Origin: Heliocidaris tuberculata
Lineage: Eukaryota; Echinodermata; Echinoidea; Camarodonta; Echinometridae
Length of the DNA: 64,000 bases
Assembly (NCBI GenBank): GCA_025618425.1
Contig: CM046851.1
Location: 3,101,807 to 3,165,806 of the forward strand
Reading direction: 5' to 3'
Under the pieces are notes generated by a model. The model searched no databases, was not told the DNA's origin, and saw only the letters and a program-made list of their open reading frames with translations. The translations under genes and the position numbers were made by a program. Shown here in pieces: positions 1 through 10,019 of the stretch (the stretch's first letter is position 1; each line of letters begins with the position of its first letter).

Positions 1-170
1 TGTCTCTCTTTCTCTCTTTCTCTATATCATTCCCCACTATCTCTTCTTTTTACCTTCCATGAATTTCTTATCTCTTCCTCTTTTCTTTCTTGCACTCTCT
101 CCCTATCTTTCTCTTTCATCTTTTCTTCTCTCCCCCTATCCCCCCCTCCCCCCCCCCCCCCCCCACCAAC
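1..170. repeat. Polypyrimidine tract with a 17-C run
   Basis: The stretch is almost entirely C and T, with TCTCTT-type repeats, and ends in an uninterrupted run of 17 C at 148-164. It is simple sequence. The short proline-rich ORF that crosses it is an artefact of the C run. Confidence 0.9.
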
Positions 171-640
171 AGAAGCCTAATTTGGTCCTACTCACCTCAA
201 TCATCATGTCCATGCATCTCAGTTTGCTTTAAAAAATCCATGTGTCATCCCAAACAAATACAGCTCACTTGTGACTTATATAATGTAGACCTACATCTCC
301 TCCAGTGCTTTCTAAAACCATATCCTGTTTATAGGGGGAAAATCCTGAAAATTCCCTGCGCAGACAATTTCATTTGAAGCAAACTTGTCGAGTAACGCTG
401 CTTGTTTCATGTTCACTGAATATTAAAAAGAAACATCCTCAATGTCCATATTCTATAGTGCAGCTTTATCCAATACAACTAAAATATAGGCTTACATTTA
501 AATTGAAAGTGCCTAGGAGGGTCTAGGACAACAGACTATCAGCAACCTCCAGTCTATGATCTACACACACTTACGCTGTTGAAAACAAAAACTGAAATAA
601 AAATAAAGCAGAGTTCACCTCTGTTGCAATGAGAATACTC
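171..640. other. Unique AT-rich sequence, nothing recognised
   Basis: No repeat, splice-bounded ORF or RNA gene is visible here. Composition is typical of the window. Confidence 0.55.
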
Positions 641-652
641 CACACACAAACT

Positions 653-683
<31 letters not shown>

Positions 684-700
684 GCACACCGACACACACA
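641..700. repeat. (CA)n microsatellite
   Basis: Alternating CA dinucleotides run almost unbroken from about 652 to 680, with degenerate CA-rich flanks on each side. Confidence 0.95.
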
Positions 701-1220
701 TCGAAAGACACCATAAGTTGACAGCAGATTCATAATGCAAGTTCATAGTCACTAAAACTAGACCTCTTTCCTTTCGTCCTCTACGAACACTTGACGCTCT
801 GCTCCCTCTCCCCTCTCAAACAGGGGGCACTTCTTTGTTACGGCCCTACGACCCAGAAGTGACCCCTAGCAATATGTGATTGATTTCATTTAGGACGATT
901 ATTTGTTTTGGCAGCTAAGGCTCGGAGAATATTTCCTGTGCTTCGTTTCTAAACATCTTAAAATGATAGAGAGTGAAACATTTAGGGCTTTTATCTTATT
1001 TAAATGAAAACAAACCACAAATCATGGTAGTTTGCAGTCTACTGCTCTTACATTAGTTTGCACTGTGTGGGGATGGGGGATGAGCTAATATTGCAAGTTC
1101 CTTGTTGATAAAATAATCATCATCCGATGAATGAATAGTTTTATCTCCAGTTTTTGCTTGGAATGAAACATAAAGGAACATTATATCAACAACAAATTTT
1201 CTGTAAGGCTCTTAATGCTT
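701..1220. other. Unique sequence, nothing recognised
   Basis: A slightly GC-richer patch with CTCCCTCTCCCCTC lies at about 800-820. The rest is AT-rich. I see no gene. Confidence 0.5.
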
Positions 1221-1637
1221 TTAATCCTTTCGAGACAATTGACCACATTTTGTGGTTTGGCTCAATAACATTTGATTCAGAGCTCTAAAAAATATACCAG
1301 ATGCATGAGTAGAAAGAGCAAACATTGCTGTACACACTCTGTCCATTTTTGTTACATTACCTTACTGCATTTGATGCCAAGAATTTCATAAATGAGAATA
1401 AGCTTTAAAATCCTTAAATTGACAACTCATTGAGAGGTTCAAAATCACTTGTTTTTTTATCAAAATTGGCAATTTTTTCAAATTTTCGTCAAAGTTTCTA
1501 ACCATGTATATTGTTTTCAAAGACATTACATTTAATTAGAACCATGTAGCATTAAAAGAAAAGTTATTGTTGCTAATTTAAAGAACAAAATGTGATCAAT
1601 TTAGCCCTTAAATAATTGTTGTCATAAAAGGGTTGAA
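1221..1637 (-). mobile_element. MITE family B, copy 1
   Basis: This roughly 415-bp element matches the copies at 4326-4736 and 33986-34395 in inverted orientation. Shared blocks include CCACATTTTGTGGTTTGGCT near 1241, ATGCATGAGTAGAAAGAGC near 1301, and TTAAATTGACAACTCATTGA near 1415. The left end reads TTAA then TCCTTTCGAGACA and the right end reads AAAGGG then TTGA, so short degenerate inverted ends sit next to TTAA-like sites. It has no coding capacity and is inferred to be a non-autonomous DNA transposon. Confidence 0.8.
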
Positions 1638-2081
1638 GAAACATTTCACTAAGTGTTTCCTTCCTTCACTTATTTCTGCCTATAACATCCTGGAAGAAGT
1701 TTACATCACAGCCCCCTTCTAAGCTTAATAGTACATTTAAGATAAAGCTTTATTTCACAGAGATTATGATGCAAAGACATAACAACAGATATGACTTGAG
1801 CATGCATGGACAATCTGGTTGAAGTCATTTTGGTCCCATAGTCATGAATCAAAACAATTGTGGATCTGAAGATTTTCAAATGATGGCAAGCAACAACAAG
1901 AAAATCCAGGTCAACATCCTGATTGAAAATAATCCTCCAGATGAAGAATTGGGCCTCATGTCTTGGACAAGCGCACAAGGAACCCGGTAGCATTGTAGCA
2001 TCATATGTGCCCACAGAGACACCTAATGAGAGCATCAACCACTGTCAAAGAAACAAGCTAAGAACCCAGAGGACAGAGCAT
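1638..2081. other. Unique sequence, short overlapping ORFs only
   Basis: Opposite-strand ORFs of 74 to 110 codons overlap here, with no recognised domain and a composition like the surrounding DNA. I do not call a gene. Confidence 0.5.
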
Positions 2082-2112
2082 CCCTCCTCCTCCTCCTCCT
2101 CCTCCTCCTCCT
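2082..2112. repeat. (TCC)n microsatellite
   Basis: About ten tandem TCC or CTC triplets. A second, longer pyrimidine block begins about 90 bp downstream. Confidence 0.95.
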
Positions 2113-2202
2113 ACTCATTTGCTTCTTACATCCCATCGCCATGGTAACTAAGTGCCCACTGAACACAGTTTCTGGGTACGGCATCTCATAAATCACAGGC
2201 TG

Positions 2203-2321
2203 ATGTCCCTCCTCCTCCTCTCCTAAAAAACTTCTTCCTCCCCCCCCCCCCCTTCCTCCTCTCCTCCCTCTCCCCTCCTCCCTCCCTCCCCTCCCCCTCC
2301 TCCCCCCTCCTCCTCCTCCTC
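2203..2321. repeat. CT/CCT-rich polypyrimidine block with poly-C
   Basis: Imperfect TCC and CCCT units surround a run of about 12 C near 2240-2252. The arginine/glycine-rich minus-strand ORF over it is a simple-repeat artefact. Confidence 0.9.
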
Positions 2322-2325
2322 TCAA

Positions 2326-3593
2326 AATGCCCCTGTGTATGATGGGGGTGGCATGGATTCAAATATTGATAGAAAGAAGGGGAACAATAACAATAGAAGA
2401 GATGGGTAATAGCTGAATAGTATGCACAAACACACTCAAATCATACATTTCAAACACACTAAACCACATCAAGCAAAACCTACACCAGCTCTACAATGAT
2501 CGTGGGAGAAGATTCAGTGCACACCCTAACAAAAAGTTAGTCTACATAGAAAGTGCTTACCATAGGCATTTATGGTTGGGGTGGCAGACATTTACATATT
2601 AGGAAAAAAAAACAGAGCGAGAGCAAACCAAAGAGAGATGGCGCATGGCTGAAAGGAAAGAATCTGTGGTAAAAATCAAGAGTTTTCATTGACTCACTTT
2701 TCTCGCAAAGTCATCTTAATATAACCATCCCAGAAAGCATCCAGAGTTCAAAACAGATATCAAGTCTACGTCTACCTAAGATAGCTGAAGCCCCTTTGTC
2801 TGCCTACAGACATGTGTCTACATTTTTTTTTCTTTAACCTGAGGAATTAAGCTTCATAAGGAATACCTACTCCCATCAGATAAGTGTATTTTCAGACCCT
2901 AATCATAGATCCTAATTTGAATACCCATTTAGAATTCATGGCTGAGAGAGCATGAATATATTTTCATAAGCTAGTTTTAAGTAAATTTGAACTTCAATTG
3001 CACCTTCACAGATTATATGCCATACAACAAATCATCAACAGATACTTTTTATATAAAAAACCTCTCTTAAAACTTATGGCAATTTTATTTTTAGTTTCAG
3101 GAGTGCACTGCCCCAAGTCCAATTTTATTTTTGAACAAAAAACAAATTCAAATTCAAATAAGGTCTGCTAAGAGCCAGAATTTTTTAAAGACGTATATTT
3201 AATAAAATATTTTTTAATCTCATAATCTTCCACTACAATGCTAAAGAGCATCACAGCTTATGAATTTTCAAGATGAACATCAACATTTTGGAAAGGTCTG
3301 TGTTTGTCTTTTTATATCAGAGTGACAATTAATTATACTGGCAAATGATTTTGTTTATATTGACATTTTATAGCAATCCTGCACTTCATATTTTGGATTC
3401 TTACTATTTATTCAGAAAATGACAGTATCTTAACAATACTAGTATTTTGAAATGGAACTTAGGAAGTCTGATTCTATTTTCATATCTAAAAAATATAATA
3501 CACAACCAACCAATTAATAAGATTTATACAAACAAAACCTCAATTTCATAGATGATTAATTAACCAGTCAATCCATATCTATTTCTTTCTATC
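2326..3593. other. AT-rich unique sequence, nothing recognised
   Basis: No ORF above 60 codons, no repeat shared with the rest of the window, and no RNA gene. The sequence becomes very AT-rich from about 2990 to 3590. Confidence 0.55.
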
Positions 3594-3597
3594 TTAA

Positions 3598-4200
3598 AGG
3601 GCAATCCAACCTTGGTAAAAAGATGATTTGTGTGAAAGCAGAAAAATAAGAAAAACAGGATGGTGAAAGTTTCAAAGAAATCGGACAAGGACTAAGAAAG
3701 TTATGGATGCTTGAAAAATGAGATCACTACATCTATGCGAATCTCAAATTGGCAATTTGGTGAGTCAATTGTGACATTTTTGTGGACAACTCTCCCATTT
3801 GTCGACAACTCTCCCATTTGTCGTACACAAAAATATCATTAATTTGCGGTTTTCTTCGAGGCGCTTTTACCCTCAGGGCTGTACTCCAAATATATTGGAG
3901 ATAGCATATCTGTATGGGTCTTCATGAACGAAAAGATCCTACTGAGAAATGCATTTTGAAAAAAAGTGACATTTTAGTCATTTTGTGTGTTAGAGCGAAT
4001 GGGGGAGTTGTCCACAGCTACATCACAGTGACATTACCTATTCGGCCAATTTGAAATTCCCATAAGCATAGTGATTACAACTTTCAAAAATTCATAACTT
4101 TCTTATTGCTTGTCCGATTTCGTTCAAACTTTCACCAATCTGCTTCTCTGATTTTCCCTCTTTCTTTCAAAGCAACTTGCTATTAAGGTTGGATTTCCCT
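3598..4200 (+). mobile_element. Foldback MITE family A, copy 1 (TTAA-flanked)
   Basis: This 603-bp element is bounded by TTAA at 3594-3597 and 4201-4204. Its ends are inverted repeats: AGGGCAATCCAACCTT on the left and AAGGTTGGATTTCCCT on the right. The inversion continues imperfectly inward for about 150 bp. On the left are GAAAGCAGAAAAATAAGA, ATCGGACAAGG and CAAATTGGCAATTTGG; their reverse complements appear at about 4030-4180. The centre holds a 19-bp direct duplication (GACAACTCTCCCATTTGTC) near 3785. No coding capacity is visible. Other copies lie at 13018, 27848 and 60066. Confidence 0.88.
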
Positions 4201-4325
4201 TTAATCATACAAGTACCTAGGAGCTACAAGTAGATTTTCTGAGAAATGTTATTATTACGGGGAAAAACTAAGGTTAATATTACTCAAGCAGTATATATTA
4301 GACTCTATAGAGTACTACTAGTTAA

Positions 4326-4736
4326 ACCTTTCAGGACAGAAATTATAATTATTTAACAGCTAGATTGATCACATTTTGTTCTTCAAATTGGCAACAATAA
4401 TAATTTTCTTTTAGTGCTCTATGGTTCTAATAAGGTGTAATATCTTTACAAACAATAAATATGGTGTGTAATTTTATTGAAAAGTTTTAAAAATTGCCAA
4501 TTTTGATAAAAAACAATGATTTTGAACCTCCAAGTGTGTTGCCAATTTAAGGATTTTGAAGGTTATTCTAGTTTTTAAAATTCCTGGCATCAAACGCAAT
4601 ATGGTCATGCAAAAATGGACATAGCGTTTTCAGAAATTTTCGCTCTTTCTACTCATGCATCTTGTATATTTTTTAGAGCTCTAAATCAAAAGCTATTGAG
4701 CCAAACCATAAAATGTGGTCAATTGTCTTGAAAGGG
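4326..4736 (+). mobile_element. MITE family B, copy 2 (TTAA-flanked)
   Basis: This is the best-preserved family B copy, at 411 bp. TTAA sits at 4322-4325 and at 4737-4740. The ends read ACCTTTCAGGACA and TGTCTTGAAAGGG, an imperfect inverted repeat. The interior aligns with the copy at 33986 in the same orientation and with the copy at 1221 in reverse. The TTAA flanks and CCYTTTC ends suggest a piggyBac-like or other TTAA-specific transposase, which is an inference because no transposase is present. Confidence 0.85.
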
Positions 4737-4885
4737 TTAAAATAATATTACACAATTCTCAGCTTATTGCAAGAAGAAACTCTATCATTTACAAAGGTAG
4801 GAAAAAACCACAGGAGGTAATATTGCAAACAGAAATGCCTGCTAAAAAATTGAAAACTAAATCAGCAGCACTTTGCTAAAAACCA

Positions 4886-5215
4886 TTGCCTGATTGCACA
4901 TTCAACAGTCGTGGAAATACTGGCCGGAAATAACAGGCGATCATTGGGTTACGAGCATGCATCGAGCATCAGACTATCCCTCCCTGCGTTCATCCGTGAG
5001 CTATTTAGCCAGATTTCTCCCCTTCTCTTGTTCAGGGATGCCTCATGAGGAGATATGGGGCGAGAGAATACGAACCTAAACTTGAGATACCTGACATTTC
5101 ACGCATGCCTCCGCATCATCAAATTTGCATCAACTCCCTGCCGAAAGTTGAATTTTTATCCCCGTATCCACTGACGTAGCGGTTCAGTTTTCCTTTGTTC
5201 TACCCAGGATTACAT
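4886..5215. promoter_or_regulatory. Candidate cis-regulatory island (Oct/Sox/Otx-like motifs)
   Basis: This unique stretch is GC-richer than its flanks, with several CpGs. It holds an exact octamer ATTTGCAT at 5123-5130, a CRE-like TGACGTAG at 5172, a Sox-type CCTTTGTTC at 5192-5200 and a GGATTA (Otx/Goosecoid type) at 5207-5212. These motif identities are established for the factor families. Their function here is inference. A 61-codon ORF (4894-5079) overlaps but shows no domain. Confidence 0.25.
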
Positions 5216-5431
5216 GGCTTCAGCTACCATCTTATTTGTTTTGTATTCAACAGCAATTCCTAACAAAAACTACTTAATGATTTTATAGTTAATAATTTAA
5301 CAGACATCAATCGGGCAAAGACTATGCTTTTCAAGCTCATGCATGCTCTTTTATTATTAGTATTGTCAATATGAAGATAATTGTACTACCCTGTCTGTGG
5401 TAGTATAAAACGTAATTTATATCGTATTTTG
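5216..5431. other. AT-rich spacer
   Basis: Nothing is recognised between the motif island and the palindrome that follows. Confidence 0.5.
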
Positions 5432-5505
5432 TCTGATTGGAGCCAGAAGAACGTTAAATCATTTACTTTAACAGAGAGTTAATGCCCTTCTGGCTCTCAA
5501 CAGAT
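5432..5505. mobile_element. Palindromic mini-MITE family F, copy 1
   Basis: This roughly 74-bp imperfect palindrome carries AGCCAGAAG at 5441-5449 and CTTCTGGCT at 5488-5496. Related outer arms are GTCTGATTGG and CTCAACAGAT. Two further copies lie at 28973 and 42074, with the same core ACAGAGTTAATGCCCTTCTG in varied form. As RNA it would fold into a hairpin the size of a pre-miRNA. It is most simply a very short foldback transposon. Confidence 0.8.
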
Positions 5506-5584
5506 AATTTATACTTTAGTTTGCAAGCTTTATGTTAAATCACCAACAATAAGCCACCAACCCAACATATAAGAATACTTTTAT

Positions 5585-5990
5585 TTGATAAATAAAGTGT
5601 ATACTTATCTAAGTAAAGTAATCAGGGCATCAGGGCTAACACTTACACACACTGATCGTGCCCTCATAAGAATGTCTTCGTCGCAAAATATCGTTACTCT
5701 GAAAAGGGAAAGCTGGGGGCTATTGGGAAGTCTACAAGGGGCTACTACTGGAGGATATTTGTATATTACCGCTTGGTTACATGTAGCTTGCCCCTGGCAA
5801 TAAGGGCTAGCACTCGCAAGTTTCCATTGTGTCCCTACACGAATGTTTCACTTCATGCCAACGATGGTGTCCAACAAGTTGTTGGCAGGGCACTGGGCAG
5901 GAAATACGTTGGTGAGCAGGATATCCGATGGGGAAAGGAACGGGGGAAAAACTTGAGGGTATTCACGGGTAATCATACCGTCCATTAGGT
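5585..5990. other. GC-richer unique block with internal imperfect repeat
   Basis: The segments near 5630 and 5803 both read AGGGCTARCACT followed about 30 bp later by a GTGYCC...ACGAATGT-like block, so a diverged internal duplication of about 170 bp is possible. Overlapping ORFs of 72 and 71 codons cross it with no recognised domain. It may be a decayed transposon or retrocopy, but I cannot tell which. Confidence 0.35.
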
Positions 5991-6352
5991 TCCCAGCATA
6001 CAAACAAAGAAGGCAAAGGCCAGACATATTCTTCCAACACTTTAAATAGTATTATTTGCACTGGAATGAACATGCATTTTTTTCTTAAGTTAAGGGAAAC
6101 AAATGTGTGGATTTTAACATACTTTGAATAATTAAAGACTTTTCTTTTACATGTATTTGCTAAACAATAAAACACCAAATTTCTTTTACCACTCAAAAAA
6201 CTCACTTGAGCAATTTTTTTTCCCAAGATGTTCAAATCATTACTAGCAAATTAAATAGAAATAAATTTCAACATACAATACAACTATGCACTTTTTACGC
6301 AGTTTATCTTCACTTTTACATCAGGCAGCTTTACCCAATATGCACAAGTATC

Positions 6353-6390
6353 AAGAAAAAGAAGAAAAAGAAGAAAAAGAAGAAAAAGAA
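6353..6390. repeat. (GAAAAA)n-type microsatellite
   Basis: Tandem AAGAAA/AAGAAAAAG units give a lysine-only ORF on the plus strand, which is an artefact. Confidence 0.9.
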
Positions 6391-6607
6391 TGATAACTCA
6401 AATCAAAATTCATGAAATAAATCATCTGGAAGTCAGGAATAGTATCTGAAAAGGCAGTTCAACTTCACTTCCACATCAAGCATACAAGTAAACAATGACT
6501 TAACAACATTATTAATATGTATTTTCTTCACGTTGAAAGCAATGGCATATAAACAAATGATTACAAAACCAAGAAGATAAAACGTTCCGTAAAAAACAAT
6601 TGTCCTT

Positions 6608-6991
6608 CAGGAGAATATTGAGTTCTAGTAAAGGTGAAAAAATAATTAGTCAGCTTTCTCATTCTTTTTATGTCAGTTTGAAAGAATATTATAGCAGATT
6701 TGTCCCCTGAGAGGGATTGCTCTTCAAATGCCCTCATATTCAAAATATGATGAGAAATAGCTGAAGTGTTCGGGCTGAACATTCATGCCACTGGTGTGTG
6801 CAGTCCCATATACCCATTTCTGAGTACAGTGTATGTGACTCTCAGCAGAACTGAGTCAATTTCTTATCATTCTGGTGATTCCAAAACCTTACAGCATACA
6901 CCAATTCTGGTGTGCTATAATCAACCTTTCTAAATTGCTTTGAGACAGTTTCTTTCACATAATCTCATGATCAGAACTCAACTTTATCTTT
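6608..6991 (-). mobile_element. MITE family C, copy 1
   Basis: This roughly 384-bp element is shared with copies at 23832, 32412, 35040 and 35947. Its ends are ATTGAGTTCTAG on the left and CAGAACTCAACTTTATCTTT on the right, an imperfect inverted repeat. Internal markers are CAGCTTTCTCATTCTTTTTA, GAATTGCTCTTCAAATGCCC (here GGATTGC...), and TGATTCCAAAACCTTACAGC. It has no coding capacity. The TTAA flanks seen in better copies are not intact here. Confidence 0.85.
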
Positions 6992-7760
6992 CACTGCTAC
7001 ACATACACACATCAGGGAAATCATTTTTCTCTGGTGTATTTTGCTAAAAATAGCCAAGAGGGTGACTTTTCTAGGAACCCTTGAACTGCTACTTTCTATT
7101 TTGTCAGAACTGAAGAAAGCTCGAGAGCATTATGACGCTGGCATCCAGGAACTAGTTTGAAACTAAGAAAGATATATTGAAAACTAGAACAGAAAGTGTT
7201 GTTTCTGATGGTGATGCCAAGAAAAGAATAAACCTGTCTGTATTCCTACTACTCTAGAGTCTGGACCGACACATCATACTTTTTTTTTTTTGTACTTCTT
7301 ACTCTCAAGCATATTGTTCCTACATCTTTCTTCTCTAAAACCACTGTGACAACTATCTATCTCTTAATTTTGCAGTGTGAAAGGACTTGATAAAATTATC
7401 TAACCAAATGACTCCAATTGGAATGATCAAATAAGCATGTAATTTATTCAATTTATCCAGTTAGGAAAGAATTTTAGATGGGACTGCAAGAAGAACATTT
7501 ATCTGCTTCTGAACTGTTCAATTAAATTATGGTTGACTTGTGTTAAAGAAAATCAGACATATTTTGTAACAGACACTGAAAGAAAGATACCAGTGGTAGA
7601 TGTTATTACGAGTTCTGGTTAACAAGACTTCCTATACATCAGGGCAGTGGAAACGCACTTCACCAAGGGCAGGAAAGACGATGGAATGATTTCATTAACA
7701 GTATCATCCTACAAAATAATTACCCATCCTTTACAAACAAAATAATTGCCTCCCATTAAA
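6992..7760. other. Unique sequence, nothing recognised
   Basis: AT-rich with an 11-T run near 7281. No repeat or gene-like signal. Confidence 0.5.
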
Positions 7761-7884
7761 ACAGGACAGGATTAGGCCTCTACCGTCTCTCCATCTCCCC
7801 CTCGGAGGGAGGAATGAGGGTGATCGTCGTCAGCTTGCGTTCTAGGCTGACGTTACTTCACTCCCGTCTTGCGAGAAGGTTCAT

Positions 7885-8259
7885 TTACGTCAGAGATAGA
7901 ACAACAACCGACCACATTTGACGTGAATTGTCATGCTCTGCTACTTGAAGAGGCAAGCCAAGAACTCGAGATTCTTCAACATCCATAAATTGATGCATGC
8001 ATTTGTGGATTTCTGGTCGAACTGTTAGAGATAACCAAACTGATAATGCAAATAAAAGAGGCTTGCGTTTTACCACAGGATTAATTCTTACATTATTCCA
8101 ATATGCATAGATTTCTTCCTCCTTGCCTTCCAAAGCCGATGCAAAGCCTTGATCGTCATTTACAAACCACCAAATGCAGCAAATCAGGTCTTCAATGCAA
8201 TCAGATTTGATTAAATTGAACTTTTTGCCAGGTGCATAATTTCTGTTCGAATACCACAA
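7885..8259 (-). other. Unrecognised 124-codon ORF, possible exon
   Basis: An open frame of 124 codons on the minus strand lies in a stretch that is GC-richer than its flanks. The peptide has mixed, protein-like composition, with segments such as CIEDLICCIWWFVNDDQGF and RPEIHKCMHQFMD, and no low complexity. A possible splice donor-like GACGTAAATG overlaps its stop. I recognise no domain, and ORFs of this length occur elsewhere in the window by chance. Upstream (7790-7890) is a CpG-bearing patch with two TGACGT-like motifs. It could be an exon, a decayed transposon fragment, or chance. Confidence 0.15.
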
Positions 8260-8392
8260 TGGTGCTCAATACAATCTCCAGGCATGTAGACATAAAGCTT
8301 GGTTTTTAATATACTGTGGGTGATACCCTTAATCATTAAGACATCGGTGAATGAATGTTGATTTCATTTTGAACAAGTCAAGCAATTAACAA

Positions 8393-8674
8393 CAGTGGCG
8401 GATCTACGGGGGGGGGGGGGTTTAGGGGGTTTAAACCCCCCCCTTGGGCTGCCAAGTAAACATTTAATGTGCATAGGAAAACAACAAAAAAAAGAGAAAA
8501 AATAGAGCATGCAAGTATGCTTAAAATCGCAAGCTGGCAACCCTTAAAATGAAAAATCTCCCTACTGTGGGAGGGGGGTATCCCCCCTCCCACACCCTCC
8601 CCGCTCGCTTCGCTCGCTCGGCGCTAAATAGCTCAGCCCTCAAACCCCTTGGCAAAAAGCTAGATCTGCCCCTG
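8393..8674. mobile_element. hAT-like non-autonomous element with G/C-rich ends
   Basis: The element starts CAGTGGCGGATCTA (8393) and ends TAGATCTGCCCCTG (8674), an imperfect 14-bp terminal inverted repeat. Just inside the left end is a 12-G run followed by TTTAGGGGGTTTAAACCCCCCC. The right half has GGGAGGGGGGTATCCCCCCTCCC, so both ends fold strongly. AACAA directly precedes the left end and directly follows the right end, consistent with a short target-site duplication. CAGTGGCGGATC-type ends are common on hAT-related elements of marine invertebrates. Family membership is inferred. Confidence 0.75.
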
Positions 8675-9278
8675 AACAAGAGGTCACTCAAAATAAGAGC
8701 TCAATTGACCATTTGCCTTTTGATTAATAATACATACATCTGTAATAGCAATAGTGTGTGATGTACTTTACACAGGATTCCTTTAAAACAGGGATGCCAC
8801 TATTTCACATTTTCAAAGGTAGCACTTCTTTTCCCTTCTTTCGCGCAAAGTTGGCAGGTGATATCAAAAGTTTACCTTGAAAACATCCATAATGCAATCT
8901 CATATTACTGCCCTAGTGCCAATTTTTCAAAGTTTGTACAACTACGACAAGTAGAGGCATTTTACAGACAATCTCTGGCAAATCTGAATTTGTGTATTAA
9001 AAAGAAAATAACTTCAAAATAGTCCTTAGCATCCTTGGTGAGAGACGAAATAGATATGTCACTTATACTTCAGCATCTAAACCTAGTTCATTCATGTGGC
9101 TTTTAACTCAAGCATTGTGTGTTTGAAACCTTTTTAGACAAGGCATTTAACTACAGTCCTCTCTCTTTACCCAGGTGTAGGAAACGGGTATTTGAGAAGG
9201 AATATATCAAATGCTTCAAGCATCAAAATGGCTAGGGTAATATCAGCATGGAACATCAGAGTGTGAAAGATATGGGGA
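8675..9278. other. Unique AT-rich sequence
   Basis: No shared repeat, ORF or RNA gene is visible between the hAT-like element and the nested inverted-repeat element. Confidence 0.5.
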
Positions 9279-10019
9279 GGTATTCTGAGCACCATTTTAT
9301 CTCTAAAATTTTTAATTTTATCTTTTAAAAAAAATTGGTATTCTGAGACCATATTTTATCTCATATTTCATCTCAGTCTCCTACCTCTTGTATGCCTATA
9401 CATGTTGTACACATGATACGCGCTGCTTTAAACACTTGCGCCAATTATATTTGTGGGAAAGATAAAATAAAACTTAAAATAGGGTAGGCTCAATTTCATT
9501 TCTAAGATGCACGGTGAGTGCTATATTTCTAGACAAGTATGGTGCTAGCTGGTCGTGCGATCAAAATAAACAAAAAGATAATGAGTACTGACTATATTTC
9601 TCAAGCAACATTCTTATATGAATACTGAATTCTATTTCAAGATTTTTGCCAACTAATATCACACTTGCAATAATGCTTGTGATGGTCTTCTAAAGCCTCA
9701 AAAAGTACCTCAGTCATTTTCAAGGAAATCCTAGCAAAAGCGTGTCTGCGCTTTGAGGCACGCGTATTAAAAATTGTAAAAATAGCGTATTCACGCCCCA
9801 GTGACTGGCAGAGACCAATGCTATTGGCTGAGCATGATGAAAGTGAAATCTAACAACATTTCTTATTAGTTAAGGCATCATAAATGGGCATGCCCAAGAT
9901 GAGATAAATCTCACTAAAATGGTTCTCAGAATACCGATTTACAAATATTTTAAGGGTATTTTATTTCACTGACTTAAAATCTCAGATTTTATCTGAGATG
10001 AAATAAATCTCAGAATACC
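9279..10019. mobile_element. Nested inverted-repeat element (family G)
   Basis: GGTATTCTGAG occurs at 9279-9289 and 9337-9347. Its reverse complement CTCAGAATACC occurs at 9925-9935 and 10009-10019. The paired termini therefore nest one inside the other: outer span 741 bp, inner span 599 bp. TTTTATCTCA/TGAGATAAAAT-type sequence recurs next to each end. The interior (about 9400-9880) is unrelated to other repeats here and includes a CpG-richer patch near 9770. It is inferred to be a non-autonomous DNA element whose ends were duplicated. Confidence 0.7.

Noticed and set aside
2035..2325. Gly/Arg-rich minus ORF resembling an RGG protein
   Set aside because: It is a translation of (TCC)n and poly-C repeats.
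6206..6415. ORF ending in a poly-lysine stretch
   Set aside because: Lysine run comes from the GAAAAA microsatellite.
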